The notes under the pieces are model-generated. The model was not told where the DNA came from. It saw only the letters and a list, made by a program, of their open reading frames with translations, and searched no databases. Both the position numbers and the translations under genes were made by a program. This document shows positions 48,901-60,413 of a DNA stretch of 64,000 nucleotides, in pieces; position 1 is the first letter of the stretch, and each line of letters starts with the position of its first letter. The stretch comes from Cloeon dipterum (Eukaryota > Arthropoda > Insecta > Ephemeroptera > Baetidae), in contig NC_088790.1 in the NCBI RefSeq assembly GCF_949628265.1, positions 2,608,545-2,672,544 of the forward strand. The letters run 5' to 3'.

Positions 48901-51199
48901 CTGAGCACGCTGCGCTACGCGCACAGGGCAAAGAGCATCGAGAACAAGCCGAGAATCAACGAAGATCCGAAAGACGCCGTCATCCGGCAGTACCAGACGG
49001 AAATCGAGCAGCTGAAAATGCTTCTCAGCGGCAGTGTGTCGTCGTCGGTGTTGCCGCTGAACAACAACGTCGGCAGCCACGCCGAGGTTGAGGACCTGCG
49101 CGCCAGATTCGAAGAGGAACAGCGCAACAAGGCGCGCCTCCAGCAGGACCTGGAGGAGCTCAAGTCTTCCTACGCACAGCTCACTCAGCTAAATAAGGTA
49201 TAGCTGCGTGGAATGACATTTTATTTTAGCAATTTTTTAATGGAAATTCCAGGTTGGCCGGTCGCAAGAGACCGAAGGAGAGGAAGACGTGAAAATGGCC
49301 TCTCCAGAGTTAGTGGAGCAGTCGTCGAGCACGCTACAGCAGTCAGTTCTTCAGAGGCAAGTTTCAAAAATTAATTTCCCCGTACTTTTTGTCATGTTTA
49401 GTCAGTTAAAATTGGCAGCACACTCTACAAATAATTAGAGCCCTTATATTAAGAGTTGCGTGGATTAGCGGATGATGCGCATTCGGCCTGCGCAGATTCA
49501 CGTCCCTATCTTTTCCGATGTTAAATGAGTTTCCGTTCCGTTGCGACTCTGAGTATGAACATAAGAATATTTGTTAAAACAATTGAAATTAAATACAGAT
49601 TGCGAGACCTGCAGTCGAACATGGTGGGTGGGGAGCTGGCGCACGACACGGCGCTGAAAGAAAAACGGCAGCGCCAACGGAAGGCGTCAGAGCGTCGGCT
49701 GAAAGCGTTGGCCACGGCGCTCAGCAAAAAAGACGACGAAGAAGCGGCCGTCCTGCAGGTCTACGACGACATCGAGCAGGAGTTGGCGGCCAAGAGCGAC
49801 GCCCTGCGCAAGGCAAGGGCCAAAATTCGCTCTTTCGAACGCGAAATCAAAGACCTGCAGCGCGAATTCGAGATCGAACGCACCGACTATTTGGAAACGA
49901 TCCGTCGGCAGGACCGAAATCTGCAGCTCCTGCAGCAAATCACGGCAAAAATGGCGCCGCTGGTCAAACCCGAGTGCAACTACAGCGACGTCGAACGCGT
50001 CAAAGGAGAGGCCGTGTGGGTGGAGGACCTGCAGAAGTGGCGCCTGCCCGAAACCTCGATCGGCCGCACGCGCCTCCCGCCCGCCGGCTCCACCACGCCG
50101 CCCAAGCAGGTTGTCCAACCGATGCTCGTGCTCAATCCGTCCAACACCGCTCCTGCTAAGCTTGGCGCTTCCACCAGCACCCCATCCTCCCCTGAGCCAC
50201 CTGTCAATGCCGGCGATACCTTGAAACAGGTAAAAATTCACTTTTTGAGGCAATTGGATTTTATTTTTTTTTACAAGTAATGCGTGATATGAATTTTCTG
50301 GACAATCTTTGACACGCCTATTTCTTTTATTGTTCACGCTGTTTAATTTAGAAACTAAAATTAACAGTATTGACCTTTGACCTTGACTGAGGACATCAAT
50401 TTTGGTGTCAGATCGATCGGGCTCTACGAGAGGAATCCGAATCACACGTTATTTTCAAAATTGCGCCATGCGGAGATGAGATACTGAGCTCTCAAAATTC
50501 CCCAAAAACCCGTAAAAAACTTTTACTAGTAAAAACTGGTATTTCCGGCGTAAATTTCATTGATTTTCTTTAACCTCGCGTCTAAATAAAATGTTTTGCA
50601 ATGAGCCCCTGCATTTCGTTGTGTATGCAACCTGCACGACTAGGACGTCAAGCCAGTTGCATAACTATCTTAAATTTTATTTCATCAGAAACTGGAGAAA
50701 GGTGCTCAAGAAAACTTGGCGGCCAACTACTTCAAGCCGAAGCGAGCGACAGAGCTGCTGATTAAGGCCCAAGAAGAAAACACTGGAAGGCAGTGGATTG
50801 CGCAGCAATGGAGAGGTCAATTGCCTTCATATTTGTTGATTCGTCGTTAACCGCGAGCTGGTTTCATTCACAGAGGCGAGAAGAGGCGGACAGTTGCTGG
50901 CGACTAGTCTGACGAGTCTCAGCTCCAGCGCCGGACCCACGCTGGAAATGGCTGCTCTTTCCGGAAATAACAACTCTCCAATGCTCAACCGAAGCAACGT
51001 TGCCTGGGGTAAGAGATAACAAACTGCTACTAAAGTCATTTATTTTTTATGTTTGATGCAAATTGCAGCACATGACAGTACGCCTGACCTCTTTATCTCC
51101 CGGAAGCCGGCCCGCTTGGAAGCACTGCCCCTTCTCGCCGAGAAAATTGGCAACAGGAAGAGAGTCAAAGCGGAGCTAAACACGTTGGATCTCATATGA
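45905..51199 (+). CDS. KIF17: Kinesin-2 family motor KIF17 (OSM-3)
   Basis: Ten coding exons: 45905-45976, 46033-46188, 46420-46705, 47743-48116, 48826-49197, 49253-49356, 49599-50229, 50689-50815, 50874-51008, 51069-51199, giving 795 residues. The N-terminal motor domain (about 4-340) has KVVVRCRP, the P-loop GQTGCGKS (90-97), switch I SSRSH (206-210) and switch II DLAGSE (239-244), then [14 protein letters not shown] and a KIF17-like neck ([18 protein letters not shown]). Coiled coil follows, then the [20 protein letters not shown] segment, ANYFKPKRA, and a basic C-terminal tail ([12 protein letters not shown]...NRKRVK) matching the KIF17 tail. It is a homodimeric plus-end motor for ciliary and dendritic transport. 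Two introns use GC donors (after 48116 and 49356). Confidence 0.93.
46816..47513. mobile_element. Foldback/MITE-like element in a KIF17 intron
   Basis: The left terminus CTCATCTTCCCGTGGTG (46821) is mirrored by the right terminus CGCGGGAAGATAAG (about 47495). Inner arms also pair: CACCTCCAAATCTCGGGTTT near 47093 with AACCCGAGATTTGGAGGT near 47326. Related pieces lie at 17925-18130, 48480-48790 and 50340-50490. Confidence 0.7.
49440..49510 (+). mobile_element. tRNA-like fragment, possible SINE head (KIF17 intron)
   Basis: TGGATTAGCGGATGATGCGC resembles an A box and GCAGATTCACGTCCC a weak B box, about 33 bp apart. The first resembles the A-box word at 18877. The match is weak. Confidence 0.2.
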
Positions 51200-52349
51200 C
51201 TAGAGGCCGGCGTTTAAACGATGTATTTGACTACTTGCGCACCTGTTAATCCGAAAATTGTGATTATTTTCCTACCTTTCCATTTAAATACCCACTGAAA
51301 CCACATTTTTTCCGTGTGTCCTGAGTCCTGAGAATCGAAATAATTTTCCCGATCAAAAATTTATGGTGAGGTGCGAGCAGCGGCGCAAATAATGTACCAT
51401 TTGGTCGCTACTGCGCATGCGTCATTCCCTCTCAGCTGCCAAGCACGAATCATCGCAGTGGCAGCTGTGACGTCAGAGTCGTGGCGCCTGCGCGGTAGCG
51501 ACCAAAAGGTTCACAGCGCCAAAGCAACGTGCGTTTTGCTTTGCCTCTATACCTTCATTCCAGGTCAATGGTCACAACCTGGCTTCAGGTCGGAAGTTGA
51601 GAACGCGAGATCTCGGCCTCTGCTGGTCAGAAATGCAAAAACTGCATACCGATGAACTCGTCTTGATGCTCCCTGAAGAGCCAAATAGGTTTCAACCTCC
51701 CCATTTCATCCCTCCTCCATCCCCTCGTATTTATGACATTAATTAATTTTTTTTCAGCCTGATGGCAATTTAATTTAAGAAAAAATCAATATGTTTTCGG
51801 ATTAATAGGTGCTCCCCCTTGTAAGCTACTTCTGTGATACTAAAATTGCGTGGAATCAATCGCCCTTTTTACTGGAAATCAATTTATACAAGATACTGTT
51901 ACATTGTGTGAAAATATTTTCTTGTTGGGTGTTAATTAATATCAATAATAAAATACCATGTTGAATTGAGTTAACACAAGCAATAAAATTTATTTCGTCA
52001 TTATATTAGCTTCTAGCAGATCACAAAAATCTTTTAAATAAATTAGTATATTTGCTTTTTTGCTACAGGTTTGTCGTCTGTCAGCAATGAATTTGTATAA
52101 GGCGGACAAAGGTAATAATTTACGCAAAAAGCAGCAATTATTTACAGTTTGTCCTAAATATAAAAGCCCTATACACGAGGTCCAACGAAGTTCCTTTTTT
52201 TATTCGTCTCGTTGGGACTCTGCGACATTAAGGAAATAATAGAGGAGCGTGTGTGTCATGCAGAAAACGCGCTTTTTGGCCAGCAACGCGGTCGGGAGAG
52301 GCAAGAGCAGAAGTAGAGAGGCAAGGAGAAAGTTTTTGTGGGGCAAAAT
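51200..52349. other. KIF17 3' UTR and spacer
   Basis: Contains a GC-rich palindrome at 51396-51510 and AATAAA at 51947-51952, a likely KIF17 poly(A) signal, with a second AATAAA-like site near 51985. No other gene is supported. Confidence 0.4.
51396..51510. repeat. GC-rich palindrome, related to 24860-25000
   Basis: TTTGGTCGCTACTGCGCATG at the left is mirrored by CCTGCGCGGTAGCGACCAAA at the right. AGCTGCC and GGCAGCT also pair. The ORP intron 6 stretch at about 24860-25000 (CGCTACTGCGCATGCGTCA, AAAGCAACGAGCGTTTCGCT) is a diverged relative. Confidence 0.65.
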
Positions 52350-55300
52350 TCACTTTTTTCTGATGTCGTTCTCACTGCCTGGAGGATTGAGGCGCATCTG
52401 CAAAAGGGGACAGAAAAAACGTAACGCAACATGCAAAATTACAGCAAAACGTTGAAAAAGCAAGAAATGTACAGTCGTTCAAGGCGTCATAAAATGTTAA
52501 AAGAGCATGCAAAAAATGTAAAATTAGTGACAAAAGTGTATTTGGATGGATTCGTCGTCCTTTTAGTCAAGCTGTAAATTTTTTTAGTCGTACGTAAGCT
52601 GAAATTTACAGTTTTTAAGTCTTAAAAAAGTCAGTCTTTCTCTGAAATATGTCGAAATAAGGTATAACGTCAGTTATTCTTGGAATTTTTGTGTTTGTTT
52701 TGGTTATGAACACAGAGACAGAAAGATAGAAGTTGTCCCAAGAGGTTTCCCTACCTTTTCTGAATTATTTTAGCGTTAACTTCAATTATTATTATTTCCC
52801 TAAATTATTCTTAGTTCAAAGAGCGCACTGCGCTTCTATTTTATCTACTGCTCATCGTTAAAGTTTGGTCATTTTCCAAGTTAAAAGCATATAATTTCAG
52901 TTATTATTTATCCGCCTCCTCTGAATCACCATAATCCGGCTCTTCTGCACTCTTGTCCAGTCGTTTCTGTTGACATTTTAAATTTGTTTTAATAAATTAG
53001 CCCTCACCTTTATGTTTTATGTATTTTTAACTGCTGCTGAAATTGGTAAAACCTGCGATAATTAGGGATGTGCAAAATTATTTTATACGGTCGGTGCATA
53101 AAAACAATAAGTAGTCAATATAATCAAGATTCTAGTTGAAATCCCAAGAAAAACGTTAAATTTTTCTATTTTCCCGCGCAAAGAGACACGTGCCACGCCT
53201 TCTTTGTTTGATTTACCACGGAACCACACCCCCATTTGAAAATTCCCGCGGGATTCCTGGGAAATGAAGTAAAACTTAACGATTTCCCGGGATTTTCTAC
53301 ATGTGTCACGCCTTCTTTTGCTTGGAACATACGCCGTGATGTCAAAATTCCCACGCTTTACGACACTATTGCCACGTCTATTGCCACTGTCCTCTTTTAA
53401 AATTCCCACGAACCCTCTTTTAAATATATATTTTTATATACGCCCTTACAGTGGTCGCTTTTTTACTTAAAATCCACAAAACGTGTTGTTCATAAAAAAT
53501 TTAAGTTTTTAAATAAATTATTTCATATATTTTCAATGGTTAACTCGGGAAAATCGATAATTTAATCGATTTAAGTATAAGTGGCGAAGCAAATAAGATA
53601 GAAGTTGATTATTCTTTGCACATCCCTACCGCCGATATAATTTTAAAAGGGTCATTTTGTTATCAAAATGAATAAAAGCAATTATCTTATTATTGGCACA
53701 CGCATTTTTCCGTTGACTAATTTTTAAATAGTAGTGATAATTGGCTCACCATGATCCTCTTCTTTTCCTTGCACGCGAATTCGGTCTCGTCGACGTCGTT
53801 GTAGCAGTCGCTCTTGTAGTCGGCCGGCTTGCTTCCGCCGCCAAACTCGCACAGCTTGTCCAGCGGTCGGGCGGACACGATCATTTTATCGATTCCGGTC
53901 GGCTTCTGCTGAGGACAGTAGAACACGCCCGGCGTAGCTTTGTCGAAGACAATGCTTTTGCGCATCATGTCTTTGCCGCTCACTTTTTTCGTCGACTTGT
54001 TGGCCTCGACGCTGCTGAACGCGACCTAAAAAAATAGTTTACCTAGCTTGCTTGAGTTCCATTTGTAGCCCGTCGAAATCTCTTACCAAGGTGATTACTA
54101 GTAGAGACAGTGCAAGGCGAGCTGGAAAAATGATTGTTATTTAATTAATTAAATTATTAATTAATTCAAATTTAATTGAAAACTTGAATCGTATAGACCA
54201 GAAATACATTTTAGACTTCATGAAAACTCTAATACAGCATTTACTGCTATTCTGTGATTTTCCCTGAATGTTTTATTTTCTGTTAGAAAATTTTTTGAAA
54301 ATCATGAACTTTTCCAAATTTGCATAAATAGCGCATCATTCGATTCGTCTCGCTGAGCAGATACAAAAGTTGTAAAATTTATTTGAAATCTGACAACTTT
54401 AATTTATTTTCCTCCCCAATTTCCCGAAAAATCATGATAATTTGGCTCGTATTATAGAAAAAATTGCTAAAAAGAAGCTTGATCGAAAAATTACAATTTA
54501 AGAAAAATCAGGAACTGTTTAAGTATATTAAATGACACGTCATTCGATTCATCTCGCTAAGTAGATTCCAAAAATGTAAAATGTATTGAAATCCGAACAC
54601 TATAAGTTATTTCCTCTCCCCAATTTTCCGGAAAAGCAGTATTAAAATTTACTCGTAATTTCTCGAAAAATGGCCAAAATAAATCTTGATTTTAGGATAT
54701 TCACCACGTTAGTAAAAAAATATAACTCTTCCTGAAAGTCATTACATTTCTGCACGGGATTTTCACAAAGCAATTTTCCGTTGGAAAAATCCTGAACTTT
54801 TGCAAAAGTATGAAAGTTGCACATCATTCCATTCGTCTCGCTGAGCAGATTCCAAATATTTAAAGATTTTTGCAATCCAACAACCTTAAAAAAATTAATT
54901 TAAAATGAGCGTCACTATAGGACTTTATTTTACTCTTAAATATGTTAGTTAACAGCAGAGCAGAAGTAATTGCGTTTTATTGTGTGGGAAAGCTATTTAT
55001 GCTCATTTAAGCAAACAACACGCTAAAACTCGTTCATTCGTAGTGTGCGACTCAACAGGTGGTTGACCTGCTGTCCGTCTGTGAAGGAATTAAAGAGAGT
55101 TCGCTTTTAACCAAATGAGAAAGTTTTGCATTTACCGAATTTACAGTCAAATTATTTTAAATTGGCACAGAAACGGCTTAAAGTTCCTAAATAATTTACG
55201 CTCGGGTACGGTACAATGACTGAGCAAAAATGTAAGATTAATGTGCGTGGGCGGTTGTTCGCCTGTGCTTTTGCGGAAGTGTGCCTTTCACGCAAGGTTT

Positions 55301-55730
55301 CACGCTTCTTTTTGCATTTATTTATCCGTAAAAAGAGAAATGAGGACGCGTAAACCCAAATAAAAAAGATCACGATAGCATGTCCTAAATGGGAATATTA
55401 GTTGCAGCCGTTAATCTCGAATTCCATTTTTAAAAAAATAAATAAAGTGAGAGGGGAATGTGCTGCACTGTTTCTCCGCGTTTCTTGCAAACATTATCAG
55501 AGCATACCAAAAATAAATAATTCGCTTAATAATTATTGTTGTTTATGAACTTTTAGTAAATTATGTGGCAATTAAAATTCAAAATCCTCTTTAATATGCA
55601 GCGCAGGGAATGTGAAAGGCTCGCGCCTTTTTCATCTTTTCGATCTTTATCGTCCTATATGCACTCTTACTTATTAAATTTACAAGGGAAATAATAATTT
55701 AATCCGAAATTCAGAGTAAAACTCACCCAT
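52350..55730 (-). CDS. Small secreted four-cysteine protein, unidentified, with alternative last exons
   Basis: On the minus strand: exon 1 55727-55730 (ATG plus one base), exon 2 54087-54121, exon 3 53750-54025. Then comes either 52904-52966 (KRLDKSAEEPDYGDSEEADK, stop) or 52350-52397 (MRLNPPGSENDIRKK, stop). Both start in phase 0. The product is 125 or 120 residues. It opens with a clear signal peptide (MARLALSLLVITLVAFSSVEA), then a lysine-rich stretch and four cysteines at C50, C72, C87 and C98, which could form two disulphides. The first version ends in an acidic tail, the second in a short basic tail. I recognise no family. The short first coding exon and repeat-filled introns explain why it is easily missed. 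Codon use and phase consistency support it as real. Confidence 0.65.
53155..53430 (+). repeat. CCACGCC/AAAATTCCCGCG array (intron of the secreted-protein gene)
   Basis: CCCGCGCAAAGAGACACGTG, CCACGCCTTCTTT, ACCACACCCCCATTTGAAAA and TTCCCGCGGG words as in the other arrays. Confidence 0.65.
54330..54900 (+). repeat. Three-copy direct repeat in intron 1 of the secreted-protein gene
   Basis: CATTCGATTCGTCTCGC-like words start near 54337, 54541 and 54825. Each is followed by GAGCAGATTCCAAA-like and CCCCAATTTCCCGAAAA-like words. Spacing is about 204 and 284 bp. Confidence 0.6.
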
Positions 55731-56967
55731 GGTTGTAGGTTGAAGAGCAGAGATCACAGTCGAATTTCCAAAATCCGCGTCAGATTAGAGTGGCAGCAAT
55801 CGAGAGACTTCTTCTTACAACATGGAGGCCCCGTCAAGGTGTGTTTCTTGTCTTATTATGGACCTGGCTGCGTGAGTAAGCGCTCAGGCTCAGGTGGGAG
55901 GAGAAGGAAAGGTAGCTCCATCTCGAGGGGAAAGTATTCGCGACAAGACGGAGATCTTGCAACGCATTAAACCGCTGCAATGCACACGCTAAGAATAAAG
56001 CCGCTCTTCCCACACTTGGTTTCAAGAGCGTTCGGGATTTTCTCTTCAAGATAATACTGTTGCTAATCCAGATTTTTCAAAGCGAAATAATGGTTTTTGC
56101 TCAATTTGTTTAAGCTTTAATTTTATTTAAGTACCTTAAAAAGAAAATTCAGAAATAATTATAAAAATGTATTAAACAGAAGTTATAGCTCCTTTAGAGT
56201 TATTTCCGGTTTTTTTCTTTATTATTTAAAAGGTCTCAGGCTTTGATGAATTTTCGTGGACTTGACGTTATTTCTCAAAATATGGGACAGAATTCAAAAA
56301 ATGTTCTGCTTAAATTTGGTCAAATCATTTTTTAAAAGGTTAATTTTTTAGATAATTTTAACTATAGTTAGAGTAAAGATAAGGTGTTATATGAGGTGTC
56401 TAATAAAAAAATCTACATTTTTAAATGAGGTTATAGAAATCAACCCCTGCCCCTAGGGGTGAGTTTTAGTTAATAATTAATTTTAACATATATTGGCTTT
56501 CATTGGTGTCGTTCCCAATATTTTTCGCCCCAAAAACTCAAATCTGAAGTCGATTTTACGTTTTTATCAGCTCTACATAACTAATCTGAAGCTGTTGGAG
56601 CATTTCAGGCTGCAAAAAATCATGCCAGCTGCAAAATTCAACATTCAAAACTTGAAAGCCGATTAAAACACTGTAAGAAAATGTTTGGATAAATCGGTGC
56701 ACATTTCTTGTGAAAACCCTAGGCAGTTTGAGTTATATTTTTGCCTTGTAGTTTTTATTGTGATCTACAAATTTACACACACACACACACACACAGAGCT
56801 ACATATTCACATTTTAAAATGGATTTATATTTTAAATTTAATCAAATAAAAAGGTGTATACAGCGCAGAACATTTGGGTTTATACAAAACCACCTTTCGA
56901 AATGACCATCTCTTTTTAATTGATGCCAAATCAGTCTTTTGCAGAATTTCCTACCAAAATTCGGTGT
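55731..56967. other. Promoter of the secreted-protein gene, then AT-rich spacer
   Basis: The part up to about 56050 is more GC-rich and probably holds the promoter. A (CA)n stretch of about 20 bases lies near 56774. The words CTTTCATTGGTGTCG near 56498 recur near 63780 with similar flanks, so this is a dispersed repeat. Confidence 0.4.
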
Positions 56968-59900
56968 TTAAATAATGGGTCGCAGCTCGGATCCGGATTC
57001 TATGTCAACGTCGTGGCCCGGCATGGTGATCAGCGCCTTGCGGGTGAGGCCCCAGAAGCACGGGGGCAAACAGTCGCCGGCGCTGTCGAAGCGCCAGCCG
57101 ATGTGCGCCAGGCACGAGTGGCAATACACGCAAACCCACTTGTAGCCTGGGAACCAGGAGAATCGATCTGTGGGAAGGTCGCGGGTCAACAGGTTCGCTG
57201 CCGAATGCACGGTCAGGGTGTCGTGCATGTAGCCGTCAGGGTTGACGTAGGCGCCTTGCGGGCCGTCGGTGTTCATCGAGAAAACCGAACTCGTGTTTGA
57301 CACTTCCATGCCGCACGTGCAACAGCATATTCTCGAGCACTGCGACAAAATTAATAGACAATTCAACTAGCTGGATAATCTTCGCATAAAATTATCTCTT
57401 TTGTGTAATTTTTAAGCTTTTTTCGACTACCTGTTGTTTGATTTTTTAATATGCGTTATAATCCGCTTTAAAATTGAGACTGTCTCAAAATCTAGTGAAA
57501 CTAAAGCTAAATTTTGGGGTCAAAGGTAAAAAACGGTTTTTTAGTTAAGGTTAAATTTTGAGAAAATCAAATTTGCACGAATAGTTCATTTTTACCCTCA
57601 GAACATGCTAACGATCACCCCTGAGGTCAGACAAGTCCATTAAAATAAGTAAAAAATCAAACCCTGGCGTCAGGGTCGCCCTCGAGCGGCCTGACGCTCT
57701 TTGCCAGTTCCATCATCAAAATCTGCACACCTTTAGAACGTCCAAGTCGAGAGCTCTCAGAATATGTGCAACTCGACCTATTTTAGAATACGTCAGGACA
57801 CTCTCAGGGTACTCGGGCCGTTTTCTGAGAACCCTGGTGGCTCAAAAGGGGTCGAGTGGTAAATATTCTTAAAGCTCTCGACTTGGCCATTCCAGCGGTG
57901 TCCAGATATTGCAAATCGAGCCAATACGGATTCCGTCAGGCGTCGTTTAAGTGTCTACCGGTCGCTCGAGGGCTACCCTGACGCCAGGGTTCGATTTTGT
58001 ACATAATTTTTCCTTAGGTGAATATATCCGAAGATCAGGTATGGCTATCGCTATCAGAACAAGTAAAAAATGTAACCCTGGCGTCAGGGTAGCCACTTTA
58101 TCGACACCTGACGGGCTCTTTATAAGTTCTATCAGCATGACCTGCATACCATTTGAATGGCCAAGTTAAGAGCTTTCAGAAAAAGTGAAACTCGACCCTA
58201 TAAGAAGACATCAGGGTACCCTCAGGGTACCTAGGGCGTATTATGAGCACCCTCAAAAGGGGCGATTGCACATATTCTAAGAGCTCTCATCTAAGCCATT
58301 TCAATGATGGTTAGATCAGGCGTCGTTAAAGTGGTTACCGATCGCTTGAGGTCTACCCTGACGCCAAGGTTCAATTTTTTAACCTAATTTTTTGCTTTGG
58401 TGAATTTTAGGTTGTGGTGCCTTCTTGCCACTACTGTCCTAAAAGCTAATTTCCATTAAACCAGTATCGCCAGGTGGCAGGGCAAAGGTGAAACGCACCC
58501 TTACTGCACCTTCACCCCTCACTGCACAATCGTAATTGTACCGAAGCAGTCACAGCAACATGTTCTCTCTACGACTAGGATGAGATTTGGTGCAAGAATA
58601 TTCTAGAAACTTTGATTTCATTCTAATAAGACCCACACTACTCAGGGGTTAATAATATATATCTAATTGTATAATAATTTTAAATGTCCAAAATCGATAT
58701 TTTCATGTTCAAATTAGTTATTGTCAATTTGATTTTAATTATTCATGTAATTTCCCAGTCTAAACTTTATTTCAACCACGAGATTTAATAAATAAGACGA
58801 GTCTCAATACCTAAAAGGCCCCTCGACTCCACAAAGTAAATCAAAACTGCCCCAAGGTCAGACATGACCATCAAGAAATGTAACCCTGGCGTTAGGGTAG
58901 CCGTCTCGATCGATCTATTTCATTCAATGCCCATGACGGGTAAAAAAAACTTACTTTAGCCATGAAATGGAGCTCCCATCGCAGTCTTTGCACTGGACAG
59001 TCGAGATTAAGGAGGAAAGTGCGTTGCTGGTCAACCAGGGGCAAGTTCTGGGCCACCCAATAGGAAAGGGTTAGTGGATCCAAAGGGGCTTTCGTCTGCT
59101 CCTCCCGGCCGTGACACAGTTCCATTAATTGGGCGTGTATGCTCTCAACTAGTTTATCTGCACTGTACTGCTCATAAACCTGGAATTTAAATTGTAAATT
59201 TAGTTATTTTACACAGAAAAAAAATATTTTCATGAGTTCAAGCTCACAAAAGTTGGCCAGGGTGTCCTGATGGAAGCGTTGAGTTTCCTTCTTGAAGAAC
59301 ATTTGGTTCTGTCCCTCGAGTTGGACACCATGGACGCGTAGAATGGGACAATCAGCTTATCAGACAGGATCATCACAGTCGCGTTCAGTACATGCCTGCG
59401 AAGAAAAACATAAACTTCGAGTCAATTTCAATGTCGATTTGATTACTCATTAATCTTGGTGGCTTCGATGATTTTAAATCGCTGCCTGCACATGCCGGTG
59501 AGCTTGCAGCGTCCTTGGACGACGGGCGAGCAGTTCATCACCTGAAAGGTCACCCCGATGCAACCTTTGACGCTCTCGTTGTAGTGGTCGAGGTCTGCCA
59601 CCAGGCCAAATGTCTTGTCGCCCTCCATCACGGACATCACCATCGCGATCAGCGACTGATGGATCAGGTTGAACGGCATTTTCTGTCCGGGAAAAGAGAC
59701 TGTCTGGTGCTTCATCACCGGGATCTTCTGCACCGAGTTCTCCTCGTAAAAGGTGAAGCCGGACACGGCGTCCAGGTTGTTGCCCAAATACTGAATTTCA
59801 GGTGCCATAATCAGTAGAATTTCTGGTTTTCCCGCGCTTCGCGACACAAGTCCCGCATTCTGTACCCAATTTTAGGCAGTATGTCTCCAATGTCTCGAAA

Positions 59901-60413
59901 TATTTATCAGTTAGACAGTGATTTATCACATAATTTACATTCCTCTCTTAACTATCCATGCAACGGTGTGCGAATTTTGAGGAAAAATCCGTAAATATTG
60001 AAATAAATCGTGATATTACAGTTGGGAGACAGTGCAAACAGAAAACCCAATTTTCTTTCAGAAATTTAAACGACAGTTCTCAATTTTCAGATATTAAACA
60101 AGGATAAAAAAAGATTTCAGAATTTTTCGATCCATATTACCCCCTTAAAACAATTCGTTTACCTCATGTCGGCCGGCTACGTTGATGTCGAACGCCTTGG
60201 CGTCGCTGGAGACTTGCACGTTTCCCACAATCTCGTCCATGTCTGCAAACGCGTTTTGACCGTCGCTGGAATCATTGCTGTGAGAACTGACAACTGCAAA
60301 AATCAATAATACATAAAGCAAACTTTGGTATGTACCGACAAAAATATTGGTACTGTACCATCATCATCATCAATTAGCTGAGAGTCATCACTTTCATCAC
60401 TATCCGGATCCAT
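56968..60413 (-). CDS. CRBN: Cereblon, substrate receptor of the CRL4 ubiquitin ligase
   Basis: Six exons on the minus strand: 60359-60413, 60163-60293, 59447-59790, 59248-59395, 58955-59179, 56968-57339, giving 424 residues (human 442). An acidic N-terminus (MDPDSDESDDSQLIDDDD) precedes a LON-type domain (YLGNNLDAVSGF ... IPVMKHQTVSFPGQKMPFNL ... FGLVADL ... CRQRFKIIEATKINE). A helical region with SYWVAQNLPL and QRLRWELHFMAK follows, then the CULT domain (CSRICCCTCGM ... GAYVNPDGYMHDTLTV ... FSWFPGYKWVCVYCHSC ... HIGWRF). Zinc cysteines and the three pocket tryptophans are kept. It binds DDB1 and recognises C-terminal cyclic-imide degrons. The pocket residue matching human V388 is Cys and H353 is Asp. 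It is divergent from the LAP1-like gene. Confidence 0.94.
57655..58010. repeat. Foldback element, CCTGGCGTCAGGGT family (CRBN intron 5)
   Basis: The left terminus AACCCTGGCGTCAGGGTCGC with CCTCGAGCG is mirrored by CGCTCGAGGGCTACCCTGAC with GCCAGGGTT at the right. Inner arms CCAAGTCGAGAGCT and AGCTCTCGACTTGG also pair. Confidence 0.8.
58072..58375. repeat. Second, more diverged copy of the CCTGGCGTCAGGGT foldback
   Basis: TAACCCTGGCGTCAGGGTAG at the left and CTACCCTGACGCCAAGGTT at the right, with AGAGCTTTCAG and AGAGCTCTCAT inside. A further single arm lies at about 58855-58910 and another at 43190-43400. Confidence 0.7.

Noticed and set aside
52249-52455. Plus-strand open frame, basic protein
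   Set aside because: It overlaps the terminal exon of the minus-strand secreted-protein gene and has no family signal.
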